Position numbers and translations under genes: made by a program. From Triglochin maritima (lineage: Eukaryota > Streptophyta > Magnoliopsida > Alismatales > Juncaginaceae), in contig OY821792.1 in assembly GCA_963682175.1 (NCBI GenBank), forward strand, positions 31,308,652 through 31,372,651: a DNA stretch of 64,000 bases. Reading direction: 5' to 3'. Shown one piece after another: positions 44,101-60,246 of this stretch (within the stretch, counting starts at the first letter, position 1; each line of letters opens with the position of its first letter). The notes under the pieces were generated by a model. The model was not told the DNA's origin and made no database searches. It worked only from the letters and a program-made list of their open reading frames with translations.

Positions 44101-46322
44101 TGGTCTCCTTACCAGAAGAACAGCTGAAAATACTAGTACTGCTGCTACATGAAATAACCTGAGAATTCTCACAATCTCCAACGGATGGATTAAATGTGGA
44201 GGAACTATTTTCGCATTTTTTGTACAAAACCAGAGTGCCTGGGTTGGTCATCAGGTCGACAATCCATTCCCTGACATGTGGAGTTTCCAAACTATTAACT
44301 GGCATGTTGATGTGTTTGAATTCAACAAAATTATGCCCAATTTTAAAACATAAAAGCCCAAATTGATAAAGAGGGTAGCTTTATGACAAAATGACACCAA
44401 AAAATCTATCTGTTGAACTCTGATATATATCAAAACAAATTACAAAATCTTCATGCATATGAGATGACTAACATGAGAAAAATACCTCCCATCTCCAAGT
44501 CTTACAATGTTCGTAGCCCCATCATCTGAACCTGTGAATACTTTTCCCTTTACTAACTGGCATGGAAGACCCACACTGTCAGCCAAAACCTGCACACGCA
44601 TCTAATTATACAAACCATCGCACAATAGAATGGCTATAAGATGATGCATGAATACAACTGCATGTCATGCAGTGGACTTCCGCCATGATTGTTATTGGAA
44701 GACAGAGCAGAGGGATCTATATATCTCGAGTAGAAAGGTGATAGAACATGTCTGTCGCACTTCGAGCTTTTAGCCTGCTGATAGTTGTCGAGGAGGTGAT
44801 ATTACATTTTGATTTACTCTAGAATTCTTACTTGCAGCCAATAACAGCATTCTCAGTCAAATTAAATGCAATGTTGCATGAAGAACAAATGCACAATGAT
44901 CACAATGTAAAAAGTATGGAAAAACGTGCCATCAAGTTATGAAAGACATATATCAAAGGTTTTGACATTTTTTAATCATATTTTTCCCTTGAAAAGAAAC
45001 AGAGTAAAACAACAGTTGATGACATAACTACCGACCTTGAACATTAAAGCACGATGACGAGCTAAACCAACGGTCACATAGCCAAGGGGTAAAACAGTGT
45101 CCCCAATGGTCATCCTAAAGCTTTTCCATGCTTCCAATATGTTTCTGTTTTTCCCTATGGCTCCACCCATGTAATCAGACACCAGATTTGCAAGTTTTTG
45201 CACCAAACTTCTCTCAGCATAATCTGCAGATCCACATTTTGATTGTAAAGCCATTCTCAGGGCCTCTTGCTCGAGTTTTAATAGGTCAGGATCTCCCGAA
45301 CGATTCACTAACACAGCTTCGCAGCAAATACTGTTAGATGCAGTTGTCTCTTGCAGATCAACAAGAGAGGGCATTTCCACAGAAGGATGAGCAGAGACAC
45401 CGTACAAATCATAGAAGCCATCTGGTATCTTATCATCAAAGCTAAGGACATTATAATTCTGTGAATCAAGAAGAGTTTGAGAATAAAAAATGTTTCATGT
45501 ATACAATGATGTGACATTTTGAAGCAAAAAGCACTAGCGCCACATTAGTTCTGGATGCACTTTTATAGAAAATATGTTAATGGGCAGGTCTATTGGTCAT
45601 TGGTATTTGGGTGGTATTTCAGTTATTCCTGTTGGATTACTATATTTGGTAAATTTTTCTGCAGTTTAATGGGCTGGAAGCCAAATTCAGATGTAAACAC
45701 CATCCTGTACTTATGCCAATCATGCTACCCATTTATCGAACCGATTAGCGGAGTAATTGACTAATTGAGGAATAGAAACAGGGTCCGGTCCCCCTCCAAA
45801 ACTACTCTAATGAAGGGGTTCCCATTCTCTTGAGAGAATTTCAGTGTTCATCTGATCTCAATTTGTTTTCTTGTTTGATTTCAAATTTGGTAAAATTCTT
45901 CGGTTCGTAACCAATACGGAACACAGTGCAAATTACTCTAGTTTCGTAAGTGAAGTAATAACAGTAATCTAATAAGCCTAAATAAAAGACAGTGAATTAA
46001 AAAAAGTGGGAGAGAAACAGTAACCAACCCAGTAACTAAAAGCCAGAAGTTCAGCAGGCGAAGTCCGACCGGAGGACGAGCCAAAGCTAATCTGCTTGAC
46101 GGCTTCGATCTGCACGGCTTCCGGATCCTCCTCCTTACTCAACTCAATCGCAAGCCTCAACTGATCTTCCTCCTCCTCTTCCTCCTTCTTCTTCTCCACC
46201 TCCCCAACGAAGGGAGTCTTCCCAGCAACAGAACTGAACCATCCGGGGATCCCCGACCCAGAAGGCGGGGTCTGGGGGGGTTGGTCGCCCACTATGTGAA
46301 GCTTCTTCAGGAGGTTCTTCAT
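38150..46322 (-). CDS. Raf-like MAPKKK of the EDR1/CTR1 type, 13 exons, 983 aa
   Basis: Exons on the minus strand: 46322-46029, 45458-45036, 44589-44486, 44270-42946, 42790-42750, 41994-41926, 41528-41428, 40327-40249, 40125-40027, 39935-39867, 38771-38722, 38627-38451, 38270-38150. All joints are GT-AG and in phase (2952 nt). The N terminus [10 protein letters not shown] is typical. Residues about 90-275 are the EDR1 domain (EMPSLVDLQ, then [20 protein letters not shown], then [15 protein letters not shown]). A long Ser-rich linker follows, with an Ala/Val-rich run. The kinase domain starts near 705: Gly loop GERVGLGSYGEV, Lys734 in [11 protein letters not shown] at about 848, and AEWMAPEVL. 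The catalytic loop reads HHDLKSPN (828-830) instead of HRD. Relatives regulate ethylene, defence and stress signalling. A Harbinger element lies 183 bp upstream of the ATG. Which family member it is cannot be settled by eye. Confidence 0.9.
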
Positions 46323-46504
46323 GGTTTTGGGGGAAAGGTGACGCCTTTCGGGATTAGTGTTTTGGGGAAGGGCATTAGGGTTTGGGGGGGGAGTCGGATC
46401 GGAGAAGGGAATGGTGTGGAGTGGAGTGGAGTGGAGAAGAGGGAGAATGGAGTAGAGAGAGAAGGCATGTTTTTTTATGGTCGGGCGGGCCAACCAGGAT
46501 TTGA

Positions 46505-47216
46505 GGGCACCCTTAATGGGTCGGGCGCGCCCTCGCGCCCGACCCGGGCGCCTGTCGGGCGGGCGCCCCAGACGCCCGCCCGGGTGCGCAATCGGGTGCC
46601 GGAGCACCCGATTTGGCGCCCGGGCGCCCATCGGGTGGGGGGCACGTGTCCCCCCCCCCCCCATTCGTCGAAATTTTTTTTTTAAATTTTTTAATTTTTA
46701 GTGGATGTTTTGTTATTAATGGATTGGGTATTTGTTATTAATGTGGGTAAACGAATGCCGGAATGTAAACGTATTTACCCGTTTATATTTCGTAATGTAG
46801 GTAAATACGGGTAAACGAATCAATATATGGAATGCAATAATATGATGTCGAAACAAAAAAACGTCCGCAAAGCGCGCTCCCTCTGTCCGCTCGCTTTGCG
46901 GGGGGGACTCACGTCCCCCGCAGGGGCTGCCGCCCCCTGCCACCCCCGCACAAACTCAACAAATCCCCCACTGTATATTTTAAATTAGATTTAAAATATA
47001 AAATGTAATTTGTTAAATGTTGTGTGAGAATTAAATTTGTTTAATTAAGAAATGATGTGGATGAAAGAGAGTGTAGGGTGGGTGGGGTAGCCTGGGCATG
47101 GATAAGGGGATTTTTTGGGTGGGTTGGGTGAGCTGACGTGGCAGAGAGAGAAGCTGACGTGGCAGAGAGAGAGTGCAGGGCGCCCGGGGGTAGCCCGGGC
47201 GCTGTTAAATGTGCTC
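46505..47216. mobile_element. PIF/Harbinger-like non-autonomous element upstream of the kinase gene
   Basis: 712 bp. The ends GGGCACCCTTAA and TTAAATGTGCTC are inverted repeats like those of the element at 26058-27675. They are flanked by TGA at 46502-46504 and 47217-47219. The left part is extremely GC-rich (CGGGCGCC-type inverted motifs and a GGGGGGCACGTGTCCCCCC palindrome). It also contains a segment (46814-46980) shared with the element at 31655-34425. No transposase is seen. Confidence 0.7.
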
Positions 47217-47219
47217 TGA

Positions 47220-47769
47220 CATTCTCTCTATCTCTAGATTTCTCTCTCCTCACCTGAATCTATGCTGAAGGGAAATTGTGTTTTTTGTCCTTTTGCATTT
47301 CTCTATTTGTTTTTTTCTTCCATGAAATTGAGTATTATGTTATTTTTGTAAATCCATCTTTGTTTAGAATTAGACACACCAAGGGATGGATGCACAATTA
47401 GTTGAAGGCATCCAACCTATTATCATAATCCAAGGCGACCAAAATTTTTTTTTTTTATCTTGACTTATCTAGGTTTGTACTTCCACTCATCCAGTCATCT
47501 ACCATTAAGTGGGAGCATATCAAAGGAGTTCTATTGTTAAAAAAAATCTATCTTTGTTCGATTCTTGTATTTTCTTTAAAACACATATGTCCTACGTTGA
47601 TGGATTCTGTGTTTTTTTAGTAAGAATTCTCTCTCTCTCTTTGAGACAAGTAAGTTGTGTTAAAAGTGAAGATGATCTAACATTGGGTAGCGAAATGGTA
47701 TATTTTTTGTTATTATGGGTTTGAACTTGCTTTTAGATGTTGTTATGTCATTGGTAGGCATACTCTGAC
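47220..47769. other. Spacer, nothing recognised
   Basis: About 550 bp of AT-rich sequence between the Harbinger element and the solo LTR. Open frames here lack any family signal. Confidence 0.5.
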
Positions 47770-49931
47770 TGTAACATCCCGAAACAGCGGAAATTTTTAA
47801 AAAAAATAATAATCAAGACAATCAACTCAATAATCAAAGGCGGGACTGTTACTTCTCATAAATCATAAAAGTGGTGCACCAAAATACATCAGAGTTTATC
47901 AAAAGATACATGATTACAGCAAAACGACAACAGAGGATAAAAAGTAATCATGTCGACCTCAGCGGCCCGAGAAGAGGATCCAACTCCAAAATGCGCGTCC
48001 CCGCCGATCACCACCCAACTGGACCTACTGCGGTCCTGAAAAATATATAACAACGATGCCTGAGTTTCCAGAAGGAAACCCCGTATGCCAACTCACCTAT
48101 ATGCATGCATCACATAATGAACCTATCATACTAGTGGCATGTCATGGCATCAACAGAAAGTAAAACAGTTCCCCCGAAGGGTAAAACAGGACATCAGTCC
48201 GACAATCAATCATCGGGTCTCCCGAGGAGACCTACTGCAGGCACATGCAGTCTAGTAGCCCGCAACATCGCACCCCCCACACGCAGCTACACTACTCAAG
48301 GGTTCGGCAGGGAGCCTCTGTCACGTCTACGCGCCGATAGAAACAGATCTGTAAATCTCAGTGGTCGGGGCCACAGGGACCAACGGGGCCGTCGCCCGGA
48401 AGGTATAACAACATCATCTCGGTAGGTGCCCAGCCGAGGAAAACAACATAGCCGGAACAGCCTCGGCTCAACAATCACCATCGCCGGCACAACCTCGGCG
48501 GCATCACCGGCACAGCATCGGTGGTCCATCACAACAGTCCGGCACAGCATCGGACAAAACCAGACCGAAGTCTGCCAGGTCATCAGGCTCCTCGAGCCGC
48601 GAACACCAACCGCGCCGCTATAAAAGCAGGGCAGCGACCTCCGTAGCCCGTGGGCCGGTAGTCACCTCACCCAACGCCAGTTGCGTGCCCGCACAACATC
48701 CACACTGGGATCCGTGATCCCTCAGGCCTGCTATACTACAAGGTGCCAACAATCAACTCAAGGTCACGGTCCATACATGGAGGTGACGCGTCCCGAACAC
48801 CCACACTCTTCCCAACGGCGGTCCCTGGGCAGGCACGCATCACGCGCCCACCGTCACCTCCCGGCTCACGCACAAGGCGAGGACACGGGTTTCCGTGGAC
48901 AAAGTTGGCGTTCAAATGGGAACCAGGAATTCTGTCCTGGGCCCAAACGGTCGACCGGAAGAGGTGATTCGGTCGACCGGTTCCAGGAAGGAATCGGTCG
49001 ACCGTACTCCTAAAACGGTCTACCGCTGCGCTCCAAACAGAACCCCTAACGGTCGAACAAGGGTCTACAACCGGTCGACCGAACGAGGTCAAAATCCGGA
49101 GTCTGGTCAACATAGAAAACCACTCTATCGGTCGACCGACTCAGGGGTCTCGGTCGACCGACAACAGACAGGGTCAACCTATTATTCTAAGTCATATAAT
49201 CGGTCGAACAGCCAACGATCGGTCGAACAAAACATGCAAGCTAACAGGTACACTTAAGTTCCGGTCGAACACAACAAGGACCGGTCGACCGATAACAGGT
49301 AGGAAAATCCCAACTCACCAGCAATAATGCACTACCGGTCGACCGCCCAAAGGCATCGTTCGACCGGTGAAGGTTAAAGTCGGGCAAACAGTGCTAAAAC
49401 GGTCGACCGCCCGAAGGGTCCGGTCGACCGTTGGTCGTCTTCAACCTCGCGCCAGCCGAGGTTTTTTTAGAAGAAACGCGTCGCCGGAGAGGTCTCCGAC
49501 CTCCCCCGACTCGACCAACGCATCCCTCACATGAGGGTAATAAACAAACCACACTAAGGAGCGGCATACCTCAACCACTACGACGAAATGCCGGAGCTCC
49601 GCTCACGCACGTCGCCTCCGGTGATCTCCCCGCGCGCTCGACTCCGCACGCCTCACGCCGCGCGATCTCCGGTCTCCTCCTCCGCTGCTTGCCACCACAC
49701 GCACCAGCAAGGAAGGGAAGGAAGAAATGAGGAAGGAGAAATGAGAAAGAAGATGAAAGAAGAAAAGGAGGGGGACTTATTAAAACCCGTTGCTACAGTG
49801 ACCGACCCTTCACCTTCCCATGCAGACACCTGCAACTCCACTTCCCCATGCACCCACACAACCCCATGCAAAGCCACCTTAATCCTCCTCTAATCCCTGT
49901 TTAATCCTAATCTAGGGCTAGGGTTCTAACA
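47770..49931 (+). mobile_element. Complete solo LTR (2162 bp) of the same family as 1-1498
   Basis: Starts TGTAACATCCCG and ends GGGTTCTAACA. It is flanked by CTGAC (47765-47769) and CCGAC (49932-49936), a one-mismatch 5-bp target duplication. It contains tandem CCGG(A/C)ACA(A/G)C(A/C)TCGG units (48440-48560), a TATAAAAG box at 48619-48626, and about ten CGGTCGACCG palindromes between 48948 and 49430. No internal retrotransposon sequence flanks it, so it arose by LTR-LTR recombination. Confidence 0.85.
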
Positions 49932-49936
49932 CCGAC

Positions 49937-50185
49937 CCCACTCTTGAAAGGTGAATATCTTTCTTTAGTGAATTTTAACTTAAAAGCTACTACAACTCTT
50001 ACGGAAAGTCTAATTTATGTTGTAAATTATGTGAGTGAGATCCCATGTTTAATCCCAAGAGACCCTTACGAGTCTAAATTTGAATAATGGTTGAATTCAT
50101 GTTTACTTTATTTTCTTGAGCGTGGGTTAATTTATATTCAATGTGATATATTATATATGAACCTGTGTCTCTTCATCCGGTCACC

Positions 50186-50253
<68 letters not shown>

Positions 50254-52493
50254 GGTCAAGCTCTAATGAGTCCAATGCTCATCAAATTTAATTTAAACCT
50301 TTACAATCTCACCATTGGATCTTATTTACAGTTAATCTCACCATTCATTAGCATAACCGTTTTTTTCTTAATCTACCTTACAAGTTGAAACGAGTGGTGG
50401 ATATTGTGGGGCGCTTAATTTAGAAAAATTAAACTCTGTGTCCACTAGAAAATTCATGTATATATATATATATATATATATTACTTTACTCAGGAAAAAA
50501 TTGCCCACTTGTGAAATTCTCTTATTGTTCTTTTAGATTATGGTAGTTCTCGTGTTTTATATTGTATTTGTGTCTTTTGTGGAACTATCGTACTTTTGGT
50601 GGTTTTAATATATAACACCGTCTAAAAACTAGACCAACAATAGAAGTAGAATATTTGATATTTTGATTCAAAGGCTTTGATGATTGAAAACCAGAAACCA
50701 AACTGTCGTTTGTGAAATTATTGAGTGAGGAAAAGGTAAAATAGATAAATATAATATAAATATGTGTTTATTAAACATACACATGGGACTTGTATGTTAT
50801 AATCAAATAATAAATGACGTTTTCAGTAAATACACCCAACATGATTTTCGTTTTTTTCCCGATAGAATAATAAGGGCCCAGAAGAATAAAGGAAGAATGT
50901 GAAGTCGTTGATTAATCTGGTCAATCTTCGTTGCTCATTATCAATCAAGTTTTTTATGCTCTTGTGATGAAATTATTTTTCCAAACAAATCATCGTTTTT
51001 GTTATTATTATGGACAATGACATCCCAATTCCCTGTAACCAAACTGAATATTGATTCAATAGTTCAAATCTTGTCCAGTTTATACATGCAATAAGTACAA
51101 ACGTGCATAATCTTAATTACAAAACAATATGTACAAACACTGCCCATTACTCACGGCAAAGATTCTATCAAATGCTATGTGACTTGCCATGAAAAAAACA
51201 TTGCAATAAATTTCTGTGTGGAAACATGACGTAGACATAAATATAAATAGACAGGGGAGCTGAATAAAAGATTCCAAGGAGAAAGGAGAAGAGTTTGGTT
51301 TCGTTTTATCTTCCTTTTAAGGCATTGTTTTTTTATTTTGGAAACTTATCGTTCACAATTTTTATTATTCTGGTTCAAATTTTATATCGATGTCTTGGAT
51401 CGTGATATATTTATATGCACAAGTTTTTATCATTTTGGTTTAAATTTAAATTTGAATTTCGAAGGGGTAAGTACTACCATCAAGGACGATTTTTCAACTT
51501 GCTCATGGAACTCTTGGTCTAAATATATCTGATCAAGGTAGCTGCCGACCAGCAATACATATGTATTGTTTGGAAATGCTAAGAAAAAAGATTTGGAAAT
51601 TTATATCTACCTGCTTACTGTTAGAATTCGCTTCTACAATTTCAAGTTGAGGATATTGTTAAGCGAAGTACAAGCAAATTACGTTGCTCAAAACTACTAT
51701 CTGGTCTTCGTGTTATTCACTTCTTCACGGGAATTAGAGCATGACAGTCATTAAGAGTGTTAATTTCATTTTCTGACAATCTAACATGAATTGCTGATCC
51801 ATGATTTCATTTGTGAAACCGAAAGTTCAAAAGATGAATGATATCATATCATAGTAGAGTAGATCTCACCAAGATATGGTCCTACCTTATCCATGCCCGC
51901 CGCATACAGATAAGGCAAGAATGATTTTAAATTATAACACAAGAGGAAAGTGTTTGACAAACAACCCAAAAGTGTTAGAATAATCGTCTTTGCTTATCAA
52001 TAATTCAAGATAAAAATTCACATGACCAAATCACTGGGTGCTCCAGCTTTACGCAAGAATCTTGATCAATCAGACCTGGATATGCCAAAAATATCCCCAC
52101 ATATCAGAAAAAGTGCAATACCAGAAGAAAAAAACCCAATAAAGCATGTAGCCACCGAAACAAGAAAGCTTCCAATACAATATATTTCCATGATAATAAA
52201 TACAAACTTGGTAACAATGGAGGTAATTGACCAATTGTTGTGTTTAGGCAAGACGGCATGTCAAAGAATGTTCAAAAGTGAGATTTGCCGCCAACTTCTG
52301 CTGTTAGGCCAAACAGTGATAGAAACATTAGAACTGCCAAACAAAATCACATCTTCTAATCATACACACATGCAACCCAAGGTGGACACATCTAACACTA
52401 ACAGAACTGCAACTGCTTTATACTTTCCTGAGGTTGGAATGAATGTTTATCTAAATACCAAGTTACAGAATTTTGTCCCAGCCCAAAAGACTT
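49937..52493. other. Intergenic region downstream of the MPS1 gene
   Basis: About 2.5 kb of AT-rich sequence. TA microsatellites lie at 50190-50250 and 50457-50480. The last few hundred bases before 52494 are probably the MPS1 3' UTR on the minus strand. The 160-codon plus-strand frame at 52022-52504 overlaps that 3' region and lacks family resemblance. Confidence 0.45.
50190..50250. repeat. (TA)n microsatellite
   Basis: About 30 TA units. A shorter TA run lies at 50457-50480. Confidence 0.95.
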
Positions 52494-55400
52494 CTACTCT
52501 CTGAAAGGCATTCGTGGATTGAGAAACGGGTGTTCAAGAAGCTGAGGGATTCGCCATCTCTCATTCCTGTCCCATGCCAGACATTTCTTCATCAAGTCTA
52601 CAAGCCATGGATTTGGAATTGGCTCGTAGACTATCTCGTAGTTCCTATTGGCTATTACTTTGAGTTTAGCCCAGAATGTCTTGTATTCTGCGAAGGGAGT
52701 CTTTCCATACACCATTTGGTAGAGAATGCAGCCAAGAGACCAGATGTCCGATAGGCGTCCACATTTGATTGTGCTCCCATCTTCATCCTCTTCATTCAAC
52801 ATAAATGCTTCAGGAGACATGTAGTTCAATGTTCCTACCTGATGATTTGTAAACATTGCATAGCATAATCAGTTTGAATTTTGTGCAAAGGAAATCATAA
52901 TCCAACTGACCAACTCACGACTTGGAGGGGAAAATGTACCTGTGAATCTCGCTGTATATTGGTAGTATCACTCATAATAGCCTTTGCAATGCCAAAGTCG
53001 ATGAGTTTCAGTGATCCTTTAACCAGCAAAAAGTTAGCGGGTTTCAAATCAGAATGCACAATCCGCTCCTCGTGAATTGTATTGACTGCTTCTAGCATTT
53101 GCTGTGTAAATGAAGCAAAAGAATGGGGGGAAAATGAGGCCATAATCTTGACAACTTATGAAGTCCTTGTAAAAAATTTGGCCGTTATCTTGGTAGCTTA
53201 ATCATAGAACTTTTCGGATCCCACATTGTCTCGATAGCTTAATTAGCCAAGGTAAAATTGTAATACCTGCCAATAAAATCTCAGCCAATTTTCCTTCTTG
53301 TTCCAAGACAAAATCCTTCCATCTATGAATTGTTGTGAAAGCATGTGAGCCAAATCTATCTCTCCGTATTCAAGGACCATGTAAAGATAACCATCAACAT
53401 TTACACATTCTTCGTTTGCAATAGCACATTTATTAACAACTTGTTCAAGCAAAGCCTTGTCAGTGACCTACAAAAAAATAACACTTGATAATGACATCAC
53501 TTGAAAACTGTAAATATAATTGATAAATGCAAAGTCAAACTCAACAGATACTCACAAGAACCGGGAAAGCATAACATTCAACACATCTGATTGCAAACTG
53601 CAAAGAGACGTACAACCTAGACCCTGAGCTTAAACTCAACATGATTCTCACAAAAATGGGAAAGGCATAACATTGAACAAACCATTGCAAAGAGAAGTAC
53701 CAAAAAGACGTTGGTATAATTTTCAGATAAGAGAATTGCCTCTTTTTTTTAAATTGTTCAAAGAGAATCACCTTTAAAAAGCATCTACTGTTCACCAAGA
53801 ATCACCTTAAAAAACCCTCAACCGTCGACCACCTTAAAAAACTTGCTGTAGAAGTGCAAATGCAATGCACAATGCAATAGCAATCTCACAATATTTGTGA
53901 AAAAGATGCCATCTTGAATGATAAAAAACAGTTGATGGCATTTTCTATAATGTCAACTCTTATATTTCACACAAGGCAACGTTTCAGCTAAAGTAAAAAC
54001 TGGTAAAGTATAGACCATGGAAGATAGAACAATTCCTTCATAAAGTAAATAAAGGTAAACATCGGTCCTCATGTAATAGCGTAAGAAAAAAAGGTGGCTT
54101 TGATGGTGTACCTCGTAGTCGACAAGTTGGATTATGTTGTTCCTACCCTTCAGCTTGTTCAGATATTCAATCTCCTGGCAGAATCCATAAGCAGTAGCAA
54201 AATCACGTCCTTTTAGATTGATCTTCTTTAGAGCATAGATGGTACAATCAGACGATATTACTTTGTACACTTCACTACTTCCTCCACTGCCTATTTTTCC
54301 AAGCTTCTGATAAAGTTTCCCATTAACTTTGAAAAACAAATCAGGATTGTACTTCTTTTTAGGAGGAGCTTTTTCAGCAACACTGGCCTTTGATGACTCT
54401 AAGTTAGAGGAGAGATTTTTTGAAGAAGAAATCACAGGTTGTGAAATGCCAGCAACCTTTCCAACCACTTCACTTGAGCCACGTCCATCAAACTGAGAGC
54501 CTTTTGCATTTCCATGGAATCTATCAGTTTCCTTGTGGACACCATCCTGATCAACAACGCAGACATGATTCTGGATTCCATTCAGGTATCCTGAACTAGA
54601 GGCAGAGGTACTATTGGGAACGGCAACCTGCAAAGCAGAGGCCGGATTTGTTGTCTGGGAAATTGGACCTGAATTGACTGACATTGTTGTTAGACATGAA
54701 GACTTTGTTGTAGCACACTGGATCATGGGAACGGCACGCTCTAGATCAAACTCTTGCTCAAATCTATCTACCACTGAACATGAAGAAATTTTTGAGTTGA
54801 TATCAGACATTTCTATCTGTTGAGAAACTGGTTGGTTAAGGACTGGATCCTTGGAGGTCAGAGCACCACTACCTCTGTCAATGTTAACAAAACTCATGTC
54901 TTTAGGAACATTCTTTGCACTGACGTTTGTCGTCAATTGTCCATTGGCCTCATTCACCCCGGAACCTACAGAAGAACAGAGCAAGTCCCCTGGTCAGATC
55001 ACATCTTATGGATACCACAACCAAAAAAGACCACTCTATGAGCTAACCACAAGTACAATACTGATTTTCTAAACACAATCACACATTTATAATTATTACA
55101 TACAAATTGATGGATCTACTGTTCATCTCCACAAAAAACAATAGATATTATTATTACCAGGGACAGAAAGATACTGCAATGGTCTCTTCTCATAACCAAT
55201 CCAAGATTGGGCAGATGGCTGAGGTGTGACGTGAGAGAGTGAAGAAACACTAACATTACCTGCATCAGTCGGACCCCTAGTAGTAGTTCCTGAGATTGAA
55301 GGTGCCGTCAAGGAAATCTCCTCACCTTTCTCAACCAAACCAACACCTGACTGCCCACCTAAGCAACCTGTTACTGGAAGCCCTCCTCTCAAATTTTCCA

Positions 55401-56390
55401 CACCTGCAGAGTTATCCCCAGCAGCTTTTGATTGAGGCCTTTGTGACAGCAACACCCGTCTCGGCCGCAGAGCTTTCAACTGCATTGTACCTAAAACAAG
55501 AGAGAACTGATTTAACCTCTAGTTCGCACGAACGATCATAAAAGTCAGATCTTCTGGGACAGGAGGTCACAAAAATGGGAACATGGATCTTTGGGGATAT
55601 TAAAAACCCCAATTGCCGTTTTGGGTGTCACAGAATGCTTAATTTGGTAGGAATGACCAAAAGTAGGTTCAGATCTTTGACGATTGCAAACACCCTAACT
55701 CAACATAAACAAGCACAAAGGTTACAAACACCCTTCTTAATGGTCTAAATGACTATAAAGTTGGAAACGTTGGAGACCCAAACCCTTAGTTCACATAAAG
55801 AACCACATGGATAGAATCTGTGGAGGATTCATCACAGAAACCCTAGTTTAGCCACAAAACACCCTTAAAGGTTACAAGTTCCCTAATTCAGCAGAGATGA
55901 CCAAAAGGTTGGAACCTTTAGTGTTGCAAGCACCCCTTTTAGGTTGAACCACCCATAAAGGCGGGAATTTTGGGGACTCAAAAACTTCATTTTGGCAGAT
56001 ACATGGATGGGGTTTTGGAAGGCTTGGCCAAAAAAACCCTAAAAGGTGGGATCTATGGAGGTTACAAACACCTAATTCCACAAAACCAACAACAAAGATG
56101 GGACCTTTGGAGCTCAAAACCCCTCATTTGGCAGACAAAATCACATTAACGGGATTTTGGGAAATTGGACATTTTGGTATAGACAAAAACCCTAAAAGGT
56201 TTGATCTTTGGGGGTTACCAAGAGGTTTGTGTCTCTTGAGGGCGACTTGGACTTCCCTAATGAAGGAAGAAGGCGAAGATATTGCGGAGGACGACGTGAT
56301 CGAGTTGTTGGGGTCGACCGGGAGCTGCTGCCGCCGCTGCTTTGGATCGATGGAGAGGTCTAGATTAGGGTCCTCCATGGGGGTCTGCAT
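52494..56390 (-). CDS. MPS1: MPS1/TTK dual-specificity protein kinase, six exons, 688 aa
   Basis: Exons on the minus strand: 56390-56219, 55490-55158, 54965-54112, 53467-53267, 53101-52940, 52838-52494, all GT-AG and in phase (2067 nt). Two ATGs are possible, [10 protein letters not shown] (56390) or MEDPNL (56378). The first ~380 residues are a Ser-rich regulatory region. The kinase domain then follows: Gly loop [15 protein letters not shown], Lys in YALKKINL, catalytic loop [14 protein letters not shown] (Asp538), [10 protein letters not shown] (DFG 555-557), [11 protein letters not shown] and [20 protein letters not shown]. The HSD (not HRD) loop and NYMSPEA are, as I recall, features of MPS1 kinases. 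MPS1 acts at kinetochores in the spindle assembly checkpoint. The gene is head to head with the PhyH gene, 330 bp apart. Confidence 0.92.
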
Positions 56391-56720
56391 GGGGATGGTC
56401 GGAGACGGTCACCAACGGCATCTCGCGGTTTCTCCTCCGACCATCCGAGTGCGATCTCCGGCGAAGTAGCCGTTGCCGTTAGGGTTTGAAATTTGATTTC
56501 GCCTGTTTTGTGATTTTCTCTTGGGGTGATTTTGCAGGGGAAGTCCATTTCTATTCTAGAATTATAAGTCGGTCAGGAGAAGCCCATCGCATCGAAGGGT
56601 CTAAAAACAAAATTCCCGATAGTTATCTCATCCGCTATATAAGGAGCGCGACAGTCCCTGAAGCAAAAAACCGACCAAAAAAAAGCACCGGATCCAAAAC
56701 GTGTCAAAATCCCATCGGAC
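56391..56720. promoter_or_regulatory. Shared 330-bp head-to-head promoter region
   Basis: This region separates the divergent start codons of MPS1 (56390, -) and the PhyH-family gene (56721, +). A TATATAAGG box at 56636-56644 faces the + gene, about 77 bp before its ATG. No TATA box is obvious for MPS1. Confidence 0.6.

Positions 56721-60246
<3,526 letters not shown>

Noticed and set aside
46281..46701. 134-codon plus-strand frame
   Set aside because: Antisense to kinase exon 1 and the GC-rich Harbinger end; open only because of high GC.
52022..52504. 160-codon plus-strand frame
   Set aside because: It overlaps the 3' end of the MPS1 gene on the other strand, has no recognisable domain, and its codon content looks like non-coding AT-rich DNA.
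53041..53101. HSD instead of HRD in the MPS1 kinase as a sign of inactivity
   Set aside because: As I recall, MPS1/TTK kinases normally carry HSD, so this is the family state.
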